From: Rhodococcus sp. RD6.2
GTDB taxonomy: Bacteria; Actinomycetota; Actinomycetes; Mycobacteriales; Mycobacteriaceae
Assembly (NCBI RefSeq): GCF_001040705.1
Contig: NZ_CVQP01000001.1
Coordinates: 62,001-126,000, forward strand
Direction of reading: 5' to 3'
Length of the DNA stretch: 64,000 nucleotides
Shown: positions 35,310 to 47,400 of the stretch, one piece after another
Layout of the letters: every line of letters starts with the position of its first letter
Numbering within the stretch: position 1 is the first letter of the stretch
Made by a program: the position numbers and the translations under genes
Notes under the pieces: model-generated
What the model was told of the DNA's origin: nothing
The model's database searches: none
Seen by the model: the letters and a program-made list of their open reading frames with translations, nothing else

Positions 35310-37340
35310 ATGGCATCACCCGAGCTCGCCCACGCCGACACGCCGCCGACCCGGACGGCACGCAGCAGCGTGGTTCCCGTCTTCGTCGCCCTCGGTCTGA
35401 TCGCCGGACTGGTCGCAGCGTTGGTTGTGGGACTGTCGGCGTCCGAGGCGCTGGTGCGACTCGGCATCCCCGACCCCGGCCCGCTCACCACGTACGGGCT
35501 GCCCGCGGTCAAGGCGATCGGTGAGGTCGCGGCGATCATCTCCATCGGGTCGCTGCTGCTCGCGTCGTTCCTGGTGCCGCCGCAGAAGAGCGGCGTCCTC
35601 GACGTCGACGGATACCGGGCGGTGCGGACGGCGTCGAACGCGGCGATCGTGTGGGCTGCGTGCGCGCTGGTGCTCGTCCCGCTGACGGTGTCCGACACGT
35701 CGGGGCAGCCGTTCGGTGAGGCGCTGCAACCGGAGAACCTGTGGCGGGCGATCCCGCAGATCGAGCTCGCGGAGGCGTGGCGGAACACGGCGATCCTGGC
35801 GATGATCCTCGCGATCTGCTCGCGGATGCTGCTGCGCTGGAACTGGACGCCGGTGGTGCTCGGGCTCGGCGTCGTGACGTTGATCCCGCTCGCGCTCACC
35901 GGCCACTCGTCGGCGGGCGGATCCCACGACATGGCGACCAACAGCCTCCTGTGGCACCTGGTCGCGGCGTCCCTGTGGGCCGGTGGCCTGTTCGCGCTCT
36001 TCGTCCACGCCCGCCGCGGCGGCGCCCACACGGACCTCGCCGCGCGCCGCTTCTCGAAGGTCGCGACCGCAGCGTTCGTCATCATGGCGATCTCCGGCGT
36101 CATCAACGGCCTCGTCCGGCTGCCGCTGAGCGACCTGTTCTCCAGCACCTACGGCTGGCTGCTGGTCTCGAAGACGGTCGCACTCGTGATCCTCGGCGTG
36201 TTCGGTTTCCTGCAGCGCAGGCAGGCGCTGCCCGCGCTCGAAGCGGACCCGACGTCGCGTGGTGCTTTGATCCGTTTCGCGGGCGGAGAGGCGATTATCT
36301 TCGCGGCGACGATCGGACTGGCGGTTGGACTCGGACGCACGCCGCCGCCGCCCACGGACATTCGCCCGACGCCCGCCGAGGTGCAGCTCGGCTACAACCT
36401 CGACGGCCCGCCGACCCTGGCACGCCTGATGTTCGACTGGCGCTTCGACCTGATCTTCGGCACCGCCGCGATCATCGCCGCCGTCTGGTACGTCATCGGG
36501 GTGCGGCGACTGCGGCGACGTGGCGACAGCTGGCCCATCGGCCGGACCATCGCCTGGCTCCTCGGCTGCGCGACCCTGCTGATCGGCACCTCGTCGGGTC
36601 TCGGCCGATACTCGCCGGCCGTGTTCAGCGTCCACATGGGCGCGCACATGGCGTTGTCGATGCTCGCGCCCGTGCTGCTCGTCCTCGGCGGACCGATGAC
36701 GCTGGCACTGCGCGCACTCAAGCCCGCGGGCCCCGACGGCGCGCCCGGGCCGCGCGAGTGGCTGCTCGCCGCACTGCACAGCAGGTACTCGCGGTTCATC
36801 ACGCATCCGCTGGTGGCGTCGTTCCTGTTCGTCGGCGGCTTCTACGCCCTGTACCTCGGCGGCATCTTCGGTGCGACCCTCGATTCGCACGGCGCGCACC
36901 TGCTGATGAACGTGCACTTCATCCTCAGCGGTTACCTTTTCTACTGGGTGGTCATCGGCATCGACCCCGCGCCGCGTCAGATCCAGCCCGTGACGAAGCT
37001 GGCGATGGTGTTCGGATCACTGCCGTTCCACGCTTTCTTCGGCATTGCCCTCATGAGCACCATGGAGGTCATCGGCGGCTGGTACTACCGGTCGCTGGGA
37101 CTCGGCTGGAACGACGACCTGTTCAACGACCAGAAGGTCGGTGGCGGCATCGCCTGGGCGACCGGCGAGATCCCCCTCGTGCTGGTGATGCTCGCCCTAC
37201 TGGTGCAGTGGTCGCGGTCCGACCAGAAGACCGCCAAGCGCATCGACCGTGCCGCCGACCGCGACGACGACGCGGAGCTCGCCAGGCACAACGCGATGTT
37301 CGCCGAGCTCGCGCGCCGCGACAAGGAAGGCTGGAACTAA
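35310..37340 (+). CDS. CopD domain fused to cytochrome c oxidase assembly factor CtaG
   Basis: A 676-aa membrane protein. The N-terminal half (about residues 20-330) has eight helices with a CopD copper-resistance core (LTGHSSAGGSHDMATNSLLWHLVAASLWAGGLFAL). The C-terminal half (about 380-640) is a Caa3_CtaG domain with FSVHMGAHMALSMLAPVLLVLGGP and HFILSGYLFYWVVIGIDPAP. The His/Met clusters fit copper handling on the outer face and delivery to cytochrome oxidase. The same fusion is known in mycobacteria (Rv0102-like). It starts at ATG 35310. Confidence 0.9.
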   Translation: MASPELAHADTPPTRTARSSVVPVFVALGLIAGLVAALVVGLSASEALVRLGIPDPGPLTTYGLPAVKAIGEVAAIISIGSLLLASFLVPPQKSGVLDVDGYRAVRTASNAAIVWAACALVLVPLTVSDTSGQPFGEALQPENLWRAIPQIELAEAWRNTAILAMILAICSRMLLRWNWTPVVLGLGVVTLIPLALTGHSSAGGSHDMATNSLLWHLVAASLWAGGLFALFVHARRGGAHTDLAARRFSKVATAAFVIMAISGVINGLVRLPLSDLFSSTYGWLLVSKTVALVILGVFGFLQRRQALPALEADPTSRGALIRFAGGEAIIFAATIGLAVGLGRTPPPPTDIRPTPAEVQLGYNLDGPPTLARLMFDWRFDLIFGTAAIIAAVWYVIGVRRLRRRGDSWPIGRTIAWLLGCATLLIGTSSGLGRYSPAVFSVHMGAHMALSMLAPVLLVLGGPMTLALRALKPAGPDGAPGPREWLLAALHSRYSRFITHPLVASFLFVGGFYALYLGGIFGATLDSHGAHLLMNVHFILSGYLFYWVVIGIDPAPRQIQPVTKLAMVFGSLPFHAFFGIALMSTMEVIGGWYYRSLGLGWNDDLFNDQKVGGGIAWATGEIPLVLVMLALLVQWSRSDQKTAKRIDRAADRDDDAELARHNAMFAELARRDKEGWN

Positions 37341-38281
37341 CCGGCCTGGCGCAGCCGATCCCGGGCCTCGGCCGGGGTGACGGTCTCGGGGTTCTCCGCG
37401 ACGGGATTGGCGAAGTGCCATTTCAGGACCGATCGCGTCACCGGCAGGGTGCCACGGAGGACGGCCTGCATCGCCGCGGGTGACCGGGTGGCACGCACCG
37501 CCGCCCTGGCAGCGGGTGCGACGGCGCGGTCGAGAGCCGCGGGCTGGTCGAAGTCGCCGAGGACGCGCATCCACTTCGGGAGGGTCGCGATGGCGGCGGG
37601 CGCGATCAGCCGACTCGACGCCCACAGTGGCCACCGTCCCGCGCCGCCCTCGGTGCGCAGCAGATAGTGCATGCCGCGCTGCGCCCGTTCGGACGTGCAC
37701 AGACGAGGTCGGACCTCGGCGAAATACTCGCGGACCGCCGCCCGTGACGCCGGGACGTCGGATGTCGCGCAGGTCTGCAGTTCGGCGGCGACGACGCAGT
37801 CGGCCCAGTACCGGTCCTCGTCCTCGGGCGTGAGCGGTCCCGGCCCGAACATCTCGTATGCCTTGAGCACCGAGTGCCAGCCGGTGACGTGGATCCACAG
37901 CTGGCTGTCCGGGTTGTTGGCCGCGTAGCGCTTGCCCGAGACGGGCTCGATTCCGGTAATGCGGGCGTGGACCCGCATAAGCAACTCCGACGTCTCGATG
38001 GCGGTGCGGCTGTCGCCGACCGCGATGACGAGGAAGTATGAGAGGGTGCCGTCGAGGCGGCCGCGCGGGTCGGTATAGATCCCGTCGGCGTCTGCGACGG
38101 CGGCCGCGAGCATGGGGTCGAAGTGCTCCAGCGTGACGGCGCGCTGGAATCCGATGAGGGCGGTCGGATGCGTCCACACCTTCCACGTCGGGGAGCCCGG
38201 GCCGAAGAACCCGTTGTCGCGCCGGGGGAGTGTCGGGTCGAACGGCCAGGTGCGGGTCGCCATCATGCGGGAGTCGGTCAT
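37337..38281 (-). CDS. DUF2236 (MpaB/latex-clearing-like) oxygenase family protein
   Basis: A 314-aa protein with DUF2236 features: FGPGSPTWKVWTHPTALIGFQRAVTLEHFDP, DPRGRLDGTLSYFL, HARITGIEP, and NNPDSQLWIHVTGWHSVLKAYEMFG, which holds conserved His residues. Relatives include the haem-dependent rubber oxygenase Lcp; whether this copy binds haem is unknown. ATG 38281 follows AGGGG. It is divergent from a TetR gene with paired direct repeats between, so it is probably its target. Its stop overlaps the end of the CopD-CtaG gene by four bases. Confidence 0.85.
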   Translation of the reverse strand: MTDSRMMATRTWPFDPTLPRRDNGFFGPGSPTWKVWTHPTALIGFQRAVTLEHFDPMLAAAVADADGIYTDPRGRLDGTLSYFLVIAVGDSRTAIETSELLMRVHARITGIEPVSGKRYAANNPDSQLWIHVTGWHSVLKAYEMFGPGPLTPEDEDRYWADCVVAAELQTCATSDVPASRAAVREYFAEVRPRLCTSERAQRGMHYLLRTEGGAGRWPLWASSRLIAPAAIATLPKWMRVLGDFDQPAALDRAVAPAARAAVRATRSPAAMQAVLRGTLPVTRSVLKWHFANPVAENPETVTPAEARDRLRQAG

Positions 38282-38311
38282 CGTGTGCCCCTGTCGGTGT
38301 CCTGCGTCCAT

Positions 38312-38363
38312 GAATACAACGCGACCGTAGCAATGTGTAAGGGCGAATACAACGGTTGCGTAG
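38312..38363. promoter_or_regulatory. Two direct repeats GAATACAACG-N5-GTAG, 33 bp apart
   Basis: The sequence occurs at 38312-38330 and 38345-38363 between the divergent DUF2236 and TetR genes. The 33-bp spacing is about three helical turns, placing both on one face of DNA, as expected for a repressor occupying two sites. Confidence 0.55.
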
Positions 38364-38404
38364 GATTGGTGACCGTAGGGTGAGCCGGAGGAGGTGGCGA
38401 CCAC

Positions 38405-39079
38405 ATGACGAGAGCCGACGCCGAACGGCCGCGACGCAAGTACGCGCCGCGACTGCCGCCCGAGCAGCGGCGTGAGCAACTGCTCGACGCGGCGTTCGAG
38501 GTCACCAGGCGACACGGCCTCCACGACTTGAGCATGGAAGCGGTCGCGACCGAGGCCGGTGTGGGAAAACCCGTGCTGTACACGGTGTTTCGCACCCGAG
38601 CCGACCTGGTGGCGGCGCTGCTCGAACGCGAGCACGGACGTGCCGTCGCGCAGGTGCTGGCGACGATGCCAACCGACCTCGCCGCTTCCGGACCCACCGT
38701 GGCGTACACGGCCACCGTCACCGGATTCGTCGGTGCCGTCCTCGACAACCCGACTCGATGGCGACTCATTCTCACCGCACCCGACAGTGCGCCGGGGGAG
38801 TATCGCGACCACCTGCGGTCGGCCCGCTCCGCGGTGCTCGCCCGCGCCGTGGAGCTTGCGCATGCGGGCATCGCTCTGGAGCCGGCGCTGGCGGAACTCG
38901 ATGCGGAACTGCTCGCCCACACGATGCTGTCCTTCGCCGAGATGCTCGGACGCCTGGCCGTCAGCGATCCCGACCGCTACACCAGTGATCGGCTTGCCAA
39001 CTACGCGGCTTCCCTTGCAGGCCTCATCGCCGATCCGACTAGCACGCGCCGTAGACACCGGTCGGATCCCGGGCGCTGA
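38405..39079 (+). CDS. TetR-family transcriptional regulator
   Basis: A 224-aa repressor with a conventional N-terminal HTH (HDLSMEAVATEAGVGKPVLYTVFRTRADLVAALLERE) and a helical ligand domain. It starts at ATG 38405 behind GGAGG. It is divergent from the DUF2236 gene, with two direct repeats in the shared promoter, so it probably represses both. The inducer is unknown. Confidence 0.9.
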   Translation: MTRADAERPRRKYAPRLPPEQRREQLLDAAFEVTRRHGLHDLSMEAVATEAGVGKPVLYTVFRTRADLVAALLEREHGRAVAQVLATMPTDLAASGPTVAYTATVTGFVGAVLDNPTRWRLILTAPDSAPGEYRDHLRSARSAVLARAVELAHAGIALEPALAELDAELLAHTMLSFAEMLGRLAVSDPDRYTSDRLANYAASLAGLIADPTSTRRRHRSDPGR

Positions 39080-39206
39080 ATTCGCCCACCCTGTGGACGG
39101 TTTCACGAACCGTCCACAGATCGTGTGCGGGTACTCCCGTCGCCTCCGTGGACCGGACACGATCGGGGTGTGACGCCGACCGGCGTCGGACGAGGAGTTC
39201 GCAGAC

Positions 39207-39665
39207 ATGTACGAAACCCACACGGCCGTGGTCGGCACCGTCATCACCAACCCGGTCAAACGATCGACCGTCGGTGGCGAGGAAGTCATCAGCTTCCGAA
39301 TGGCCAGCAACGCCCGAAGGTTCGACCAGGCGGCAGGGGAGTGGACGGACAGCGGCACTCTCTACCTGACCGTCAGCTGCTGGCGCCGACTCGTCGACGG
39401 CGTCGCCGCGTCCCTGATGAAGGGTGATCCGATCGTTGCGTACGGACAGTTGCGGACCAGCGAGTACACCACCAGGGACGGCGCCTCGCGGTCGGACCTG
39501 GAGATGCGTGCCACCGCGGTCGGGCCCGACCTCGCCCGATGTGTCGCGAAGCTCGAACGCGGACAGAAGAGTTCGAGCGCGTCGGACATACTCGACGGCA
39601 GTGCAGCCTCCGATTGCGAGAGCGATGTGACAGGTGCCGAACTCGAGACGGTCGCGACCGGGTAA
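39207..39665 (+). CDS. ssb: Single-stranded DNA-binding protein paralogue
   Basis: A 152-aa OB-fold protein: TAVVGTVITNPVKRSTVGGEEVISFRMASN, LYLTVSCWRRLVDGVAASLMKGDPIVAYGQLRTSEYTTRDG. The tail (AKLERGQKSSSASDIL...) is acidic/Ser-rich but lacks the DDIPF end that binds partner proteins in main SSB, so this is probably the second, less well understood SSB, as Rv2478c is in Mtb. ATG 39207. Confidence 0.85.
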   Translation: MYETHTAVVGTVITNPVKRSTVGGEEVISFRMASNARRFDQAAGEWTDSGTLYLTVSCWRRLVDGVAASLMKGDPIVAYGQLRTSEYTTRDGASRSDLEMRATAVGPDLARCVAKLERGQKSSSASDILDGSAASDCESDVTGAELETVATG

Positions 39666-39789
39666 CGCGCACATCACATCTCGATGGTGTCCGGTCACAG
39701 GAGTGACGAAATGCGGTGTCCCCCAGGCGAGAGCGCATACGGTGAACTCGCTCGCACGATCACGTCTGTAGCGGATCTGGGAGGCGCTG

Positions 39790-40908
39790 ATGAGGTGGAC
39801 GACGGTTCTGTCGACAGTGCTCGTCACGATCGCGGCGGGTGTCGCCGGGACACCCGGCGTCGCCGGCGCGGCGGAGGGTCCACCGGGCTCGGTCGTCCAG
39901 GTCGAACCGATCTCCGCCGCGGCAGCACTGCCCGGTGCCGCCGACGGATATCGGGTCGTCTATCGCACCACCGACCATCATGGCGCCGGGCGTCTGAGCT
40001 CCGGTGCCGTGTACGTGCCACCGGGCGAGGCGCCCGCGGGTGGCTGGCCGGTGGTGTCGTACGCGCACGGCACCATTGGCCTCGCCGACGGGTGCGAACC
40101 GTCGACGGTCGGTGGACTGGGCCAGGAAGCGACGTACATGGACCGGTGGCTGCGGAAGGGCTACGCGGTCGTCGCCACCGACTACGCGGGCCTCGGCACT
40201 CCGGGGGAACTCGCCTACCTGGACGGCGTCGCGGCCGGCCACGATGTCGTCGACATGGTCCGAGCCGGGCGTTCGGCGGTGCCGGAGCTCTCGTCGCGGT
40301 GGGTGGTCGCCGGACTGTCGCAGGGCGGGCACGCGGCGCTGCACACCGCGCGCCTGGCGACCACATACGCACCGGAACTCGACTACCGCGGAGCCGTCGC
40401 ACTGGGTCCACCGACCAACCTCGACCAGGTGTTCGCGCTCGGCATGCCAGGGATCCCGAACTTCGGACTCGCGGGCCTGACCAAGTTCACCCTGTTCACG
40501 ATGGCGGGCCTGCGCGCAGCGCGGCCCGACCTGAACATCGACTCGTATCTGTCGACGCGAGGTCTCGAACTCGTCCGGATCTCGACGCAGGTGTGCACGC
40601 GCGAGGTCGACAAGTACGTCGGCGGTGCATCCGTGGGCGACCTGTTCGTCAGGCCCCTCCACGACCTTCGCCCGGCGTTGACGGACTACCTCGGCGTGCC
40701 GACGTCGGGATATGACCGCCCGCTACTCCTCGGGCAGGGAGCAGTCGACCGGGTCGTCCCATTGCCGTTGACTGTCGTGTTCGCCGGCCAACTGGCCGCG
40801 TCGCGGACCGGTGTGGACTTCCGGGTGTATCCGACCGCCGACCACATCGGCACTCTCGCGGCGGCGTTCGACGACTCCGCTCGGTTCGTCGACGCGGTGA
40901 CGCGGTGA
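39790..40908 (+). CDS. Secreted lipase (LIP family), copy 1
   Basis: A 372-aa exported alpha/beta hydrolase with signal peptide ending AGA-AEG. The nucleophile elbow AGLSQGGHAA holds the catalytic Ser; Asp is likely in GQGAVDRVVP and His in TADHIGTL. YAHGTIGLADGCEP is the oxyanion region of the secretory lipase family, which includes fungal LIP and mycobacterial-type secreted lipases. It starts at ATG 39790. The following gene is its paralogue, suggesting a tandem duplication. Confidence 0.88.
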   Translation: MRWTTVLSTVLVTIAAGVAGTPGVAGAAEGPPGSVVQVEPISAAAALPGAADGYRVVYRTTDHHGAGRLSSGAVYVPPGEAPAGGWPVVSYAHGTIGLADGCEPSTVGGLGQEATYMDRWLRKGYAVVATDYAGLGTPGELAYLDGVAAGHDVVDMVRAGRSAVPELSSRWVVAGLSQGGHAALHTARLATTYAPELDYRGAVALGPPTNLDQVFALGMPGIPNFGLAGLTKFTLFTMAGLRAARPDLNIDSYLSTRGLELVRISTQVCTREVDKYVGGASVGDLFVRPLHDLRPALTDYLGVPTSGYDRPLLLGQGAVDRVVPLPLTVVFAGQLAASRTGVDFRVYPTADHIGTLAAAFDDSARFVDAVTR

Positions 40909-40972
40909 GCCGCCCGCGGTGAACAATTGCCGATTCGTTCCGGACACGGGCCGAATGCGGTATTCACATCGT

Positions 40973-42175
40973 ATGGGACATACCTGGGGGTTTGATTTTT
41001 TCAACGAGGTGGCGGGACGGAGGCAGCGAATTCTCCCGACACGAACTGTGCTGGCACGGGTGGCTGCAGCTGCGGTAACCCTGGCGACGGGCGCAGGGCT
41101 GCTGGGGCCCGCGACCGCGACCGCAGCACCGCCTGCTCCCGGCACCGTGATCGGAACGGACGCGCTGCCGCCGATGGCGCAGCTTCCCGTGGCCGCGTCG
41201 CAGAGCCGGATCACGTACTGGACCGAGGGGCCGACGGGCGCCCCCGCACTCAGCACGGGCGCCGTCTACCTTCCGAGTGGCACCCCGCCGGCCGGTGGGT
41301 GGCCGGTGATCTCGTCGGCGCACGGCACCACAGGTGTCGGTGACTCGTGTGCGCCCGCGCACGGGTACGACACCACCTGGCTCACTCGGGACTACCTGTC
41401 GGCGTGGCTGGCGCAGGGCTACGCGGTGGTTGCCACGGACTACGTGGGACTGGGCACCGAGGGAACCCATGCGTACCTGCACGGACGCAGTGAGGGCCGG
41501 GCCGTGATCGACATGGTCCGGGCGGCGACCTCCGTGACCCCGGAGCTGTCTCGCACATGGGCTGTGGTCGGCCACTCGCAGGGCGGGCACGCGGCGATGC
41601 TCGCCGCCCACCAGGCCACGGACTACGCACCCGAGCTCGACTACCGCGGCGCCGTTGCCACCGGCACACCGGCGAATCTGGAGTTGCTCCTGCCGTTCGG
41701 CGGACCCGGATTCCCGAACCTCGGGCTCAACGGACTGACCATGTTCGCCGCCTACATCATCAACGGTCTGGAGGTTGCCCGACCCGACCTTCCGATCGCC
41801 GACTACCTGACACCGGTCGGAGCTGCACTCGTCAAGGATTCCGAGTCGCTGTGCTACACGGAGCTGCGCGATCGTGCGGGCGCCATCGGCGTCGGCGAGA
41901 TGTTCAGCCGGCCGCTGAACGAGCCCCGGATCAGGGATGCTCTGCGTGACTATCTCGCGGTCCCCACCACCGGCTACGACAGGCCCGTTTTCATCGGCCA
42001 GGGACTGCGCGACCAGACGGTGCCGTTCCCGCTCGCCACGAAGCTCGCACTCGACATGGAGGCGGCAGGCGAACCCGTGACCTTCCGGACGTACGACGCC
42101 TTCCACGGTTCCTCGATCGAGGCCTCGCTCCCCGACACGACCGCCTTCGTCCGGTCGCTGTTCGAGACCCGCTGA
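40973..42175 (+). CDS. Secreted lipase (LIP family), copy 2
   Basis: A 400-aa paralogue of the preceding lipase: SSAHGTTGVGDSCAP, VGHSQGGHAAM (nucleophile), IGQGLRDQTVPF and DAFHGSSIEASL. A hydrophobic export segment ending ATATAA lies about 45 residues in, so the true start may be later, for example GTG 41048; none of the candidates has a strong ribosome site. A hairpin at 42185 follows the stop. Confidence 0.85.
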   Translation: MGHTWGFDFFNEVAGRRQRILPTRTVLARVAAAAVTLATGAGLLGPATATAAPPAPGTVIGTDALPPMAQLPVAASQSRITYWTEGPTGAPALSTGAVYLPSGTPPAGGWPVISSAHGTTGVGDSCAPAHGYDTTWLTRDYLSAWLAQGYAVVATDYVGLGTEGTHAYLHGRSEGRAVIDMVRAATSVTPELSRTWAVVGHSQGGHAAMLAAHQATDYAPELDYRGAVATGTPANLELLLPFGGPGFPNLGLNGLTMFAAYIINGLEVARPDLPIADYLTPVGAALVKDSESLCYTELRDRAGAIGVGEMFSRPLNEPRIRDALRDYLAVPTTGYDRPVFIGQGLRDQTVPFPLATKLALDMEAAGEPVTFRTYDAFHGSSIEASLPDTTAFVRSLFETR

Positions 42176-42184
42176 CCCTTCACT

Positions 42185-42221
42185 CCGACCTGCGTCGGGC
42201 GGTGCGCCCGGCGCAGGTCGG
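42185..42221. terminator. Hairpin terminator after the lipase pair
   Basis: CCGACCTGCG pairs with CGCAGGTCGG and an inner CGGGCG with CGCCCG, giving a stem of about 17 pairs with one internal mismatch and a GTG loop, just before ettA. Confidence 0.7.
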
Positions 42222-42286
42222 TGAGGATCGGGTCCTCGACCCGTGTGGATTGGGGCGGCGTCTGCGCTGCCGATACCCTGGTGCAC

Positions 42287-43966
<1,680 letters not shown>

Positions 43967-43977
43967 GTGCGAGTGCG

Positions 43978-44406
43978 TTGACGAAGCTCTACACATGCGA
44001 GGTTCACGTGCGCTGGGGCGATTCCGATCGCCTCGGCCACGTGAACAACGTCCTGTACGCGGAGTACGCGCAGGAGGCTCGCGTGCAGTTCTTCCGTGAC
44101 TGCATCATCGGGGCGGGCGCGTTGCCCACCCCGATGGTGGTGCGGAAGATGACGTTCGACTACCTGCGGCCCGTGACGGACGAGACCGCTCCGATCACGG
44201 TCGAGATCGTGATCCCGCACGTCGGTACGTCGTCGTTCGTGGTGCATCAGTTGATGCGTGACCGCAACGGCGAGGTGTGTGTCCGCGCAGAGGGCGTGAT
44301 GGTCGGATTCGACCCGGAAACCGAGAAGTCGGTTCCGCTGCCCGAGCGGACGCGCGAACTGTTGAAGGAGTACGCGCCTGTCGAGGTGTCGGCTCCCGCG
44401 CGGTAA
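43978..44406 (+). CDS. Acyl-CoA thioesterase (hotdog 4HBT)
   Basis: A 142-aa hotdog-fold protein with VRWGDSDRLGHVNNVLYAEYAQEARVQFF, the 4HBT active-site signature (Asp in GDSD). TTG 43978 lies eleven nt after the ettA stop and has AGGTG upstream. It is a paralogue of the 151-aa thioesterase at 49352, on the other side of gdh. Confidence 0.88.
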   Translation: MTKLYTCEVHVRWGDSDRLGHVNNVLYAEYAQEARVQFFRDCIIGAGALPTPMVVRKMTFDYLRPVTDETAPITVEIVIPHVGTSSFVVHQLMRDRNGEVCVRAEGVMVGFDPETEKSVPLPERTRELLKEYAPVEVSAPAR

Positions 44407-44462
44407 ACCCGGCTAGGCTCAGCGGTGCACACCTGTCCGTGAGATCAGGGGGTGACCGCGAG

Positions 44463-47400
44463 GTGACCGTGTCTGCAGATCGATTCGGCTCGGAGTGGAC
44501 GGCGGGCCTGCCATCCGCCGTCTCCGAGCATCTCCCCGAGGTGATCGGCGCCTATTTCCGAGGAACCGACGCCGACACGACGGACGGGGTCGTCACCGAC
44601 GAGGCGATGGCGGCGTTCCGCGCGCACATCGAGTTCGCATCCGTCCGCGAGCCGGGGCGGTCGGCTGCCCGCGTCGTCGTCCCCACCGACGGAGCTCCCG
44701 CGGTCCAGGTGGTCACCGACGACATGCCGATGCTCGTCGAGTCGGTGACGGCGCTGCTGGCGCGGTTCGGTGTCACCGTCGTCGAGATCGTGCACCCCGT
44801 GCTGAGGGTGCGCCGGGACTCCGCCGGCCGCCTGGCCGACGTGCTGGTCGACGGTGCGCACCACGAGAAGTCGACGCACACCGAATCGTGGATGCACCTG
44901 CGACTGCATTCGGCCACGGATCCCGCGCTGTTCGACCCCCTCGCCTCCGCGGTCGGCGATGTCCTCGACGACGTCCGGCAGGTCATCGCCGACACCGACA
45001 CGATGCGGGCGGTGCAGCGGGATCTCGCGGATCGCCTGGACGTCCTCGCCGACGGCGGACCGATCGGCTACCCCGAACACGAGATTCGGGACACCGCGTC
45101 CCTGCTGCGCTGGTTCGCCGGGGGCAACTTCGCGCTTCTCGGCTACCGCCGGTACGAGTTCGGCGATGCGGCCGCGCGCGATGGGGCGGTCGCTCGAATC
45201 GTTCCCGGCAGCGGACTCGGGGTGCTCGGCGCCGAGATCCGCACCGACCACCGGATAGACCTGCCTGCACCGCAATTCGACGCCGACGGACCACTGCTGA
45301 CGTTCGCGCAGGGGCCGCTGCCCGCGACCGTCCACCGTTCCGTGTACCCGTCGTTCGTGCGTGTGCTGGATCTCGACGACACCGGTGCGGCCGTCGGTGA
45401 GCATCGATTCCTCGGCGTGCTCACCGTGACCGGCGTCCACGAGAACATCCTCGACATCCCCGTCGTCGCGGCCAGGGCTCGGGCCGTTATCGCCCGGTCG
45501 GGCTGCGACCTGCACTCGTTCTCCGGTCAAGCGATGCTGGAGGTCATCCAGTCGTTGCCGCGTACCGAACTGTTCTCGATCGGCACCGCCGAACTGTTCG
45601 ACACGGTCTCGGCGGTCGTCGCGATCGGGGTCCGCAGGCAGGCTCGGCTGTTCCTGCGCGACGACCACGACGGTCGATTCGTGTCCGCGCTGGTGTATCT
45701 GCCGCGGGACCGCTACAACACCCGGGCGCGCCTGGCGATGCAGTCGATCCTGCTCCGCGAGCTCGGTGGCGGCACCCTCGACTACAGCGCCCGGGTCACC
45801 GAATCCGACTTGGCGATGGTTCATTTCACGATCCGGACCTCGGCGACGGACCCGGCGCCGAACGTGGACACCTCCGCGGCGAATCGCGAGCGGATCGAGA
45901 CGTTGCTCGCTGCGGCGACCCGCTCCTGGGACGACGACCTGGCCGATGCGGTCGTCGGGGATCAGGACGTGACGTCGCTGACCGCGCAGCGCTACGCGTC
46001 GGCGTTCCCGGAGAGCTACAAGGAGGACTTCGGTGCCGCGCGCGCTGTCCGCGACGTCGCCAGGCTCGAGGCTCTCGGTGTCGACGGGATCGACCTGCAG
46101 TTGTATCGCAGGCGCGGCACACCGCCCGGGCGTTGGCGCTTCACCCTGTACATCACGGGGGAAGGCGTCTCACTGAGCCAGGTGCTGCCGGTGCTGCAGT
46201 CGCTCGGGGTCGAGGTGGTGGACGAGCGTCCGTACGACGTCACGCGGCCCGACGGAACCCTGTGCTGGATCTACGATTTCGGTCTTTCGGCGGCGCCGGA
46301 ACTCGTCGATGCCGCGGTGGAGGAGAATCTGGAATCCGAACTGGGTGAGCGGCTACCCGCCGCTCGCGACCTCCAGCGCCGCTTCACCGAGGCGTTCACC
46401 GCGGTCTGGCTCGGGTTGTCCGAACCCGACAAGTTCAACGAGTTCGTGCTCCGCGCCCACCTGGAGTGGCGCGAGGCCGCGATGCTGCGTGCGTACGCGA
46501 AGTACCTGCGGCAGGCCGGTTTTCCGTACAGTCAGTTCCGCATCGAGTCGGTGCTGCTCGAGCACGCGGACACCACCCGTCTGCTCGTCGACCTGTTTGC
46601 GGCGATGTTCGATCCGGACGCGGCGGATTCGTCGCGCGCCGAACGACTCGTCGTCGAGGTGCGACGCCGAATCACCGAGGTGGTCAGCCTCGACGCCGAC
46701 CGGATCCTGCGGGCGATGCTCTCCCTCATACTCGCGACCCTGCGCACCAACGCCTACGTGCGCGGTCCGGGTGGCGAGCGGCGGGACGTGCTCGTGTTCA
46801 AACTCGACGCCGAGCAGGTCACCGAACTGCCCAGGCCGCGGCCGCGTTTCGAGGTGTTCGCCTACTCGCCGCGGGTGGAGGGCGTGCATCTGCGATTCGG
46901 ACCGGTTGCCCGAGGTGGGCTGCGCTGGTCGGATCGCCGGGAGGACTTCCGCACCGAGATCCTGGGCCTGGTGAAGGCGCAGGCCGTCAAGAACGCCGTC
47001 ATCGTGCCGGTCGGGGCGAAGGGCGGCTTCGTCGTGAAGCGGACTCCTGCTCCGACGGGTGACGCGGCATCCGACCGGCAGGCGACACTCGCCGAAGGCC
47101 GCGCCTGCTACCGCCTGTTCATCGCCGGGCTCCTCGATGTCACCGACAACGTCGACCCGGCAACCGGCGCGGTGCTGCCCCCGGCCCGGGTGGTCCGGCG
47201 CGACGGCGACGACACCTACCTCGTCGTGGCAGCGGACAAGGGCACCGCCACCTTCTCTGATCTCGCGAACGAGGTTGCTGCCGAATACGATTACTGGCTC
47301 GGCGACGCCTTCGCGTCCGGCGGATCGGTCGGCTACGACCACAAGGCCATGGGTATCACCGCCCGCGGTGCGTGGGAATCGGTGAAGCGGCACTTCCGGG

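Noticed and set aside
44277-44462. 62-residue N-terminal extension of glutamate dehydrogenase
   Set aside because: It overlaps the thioesterase gene out of frame and exceeds the family length.
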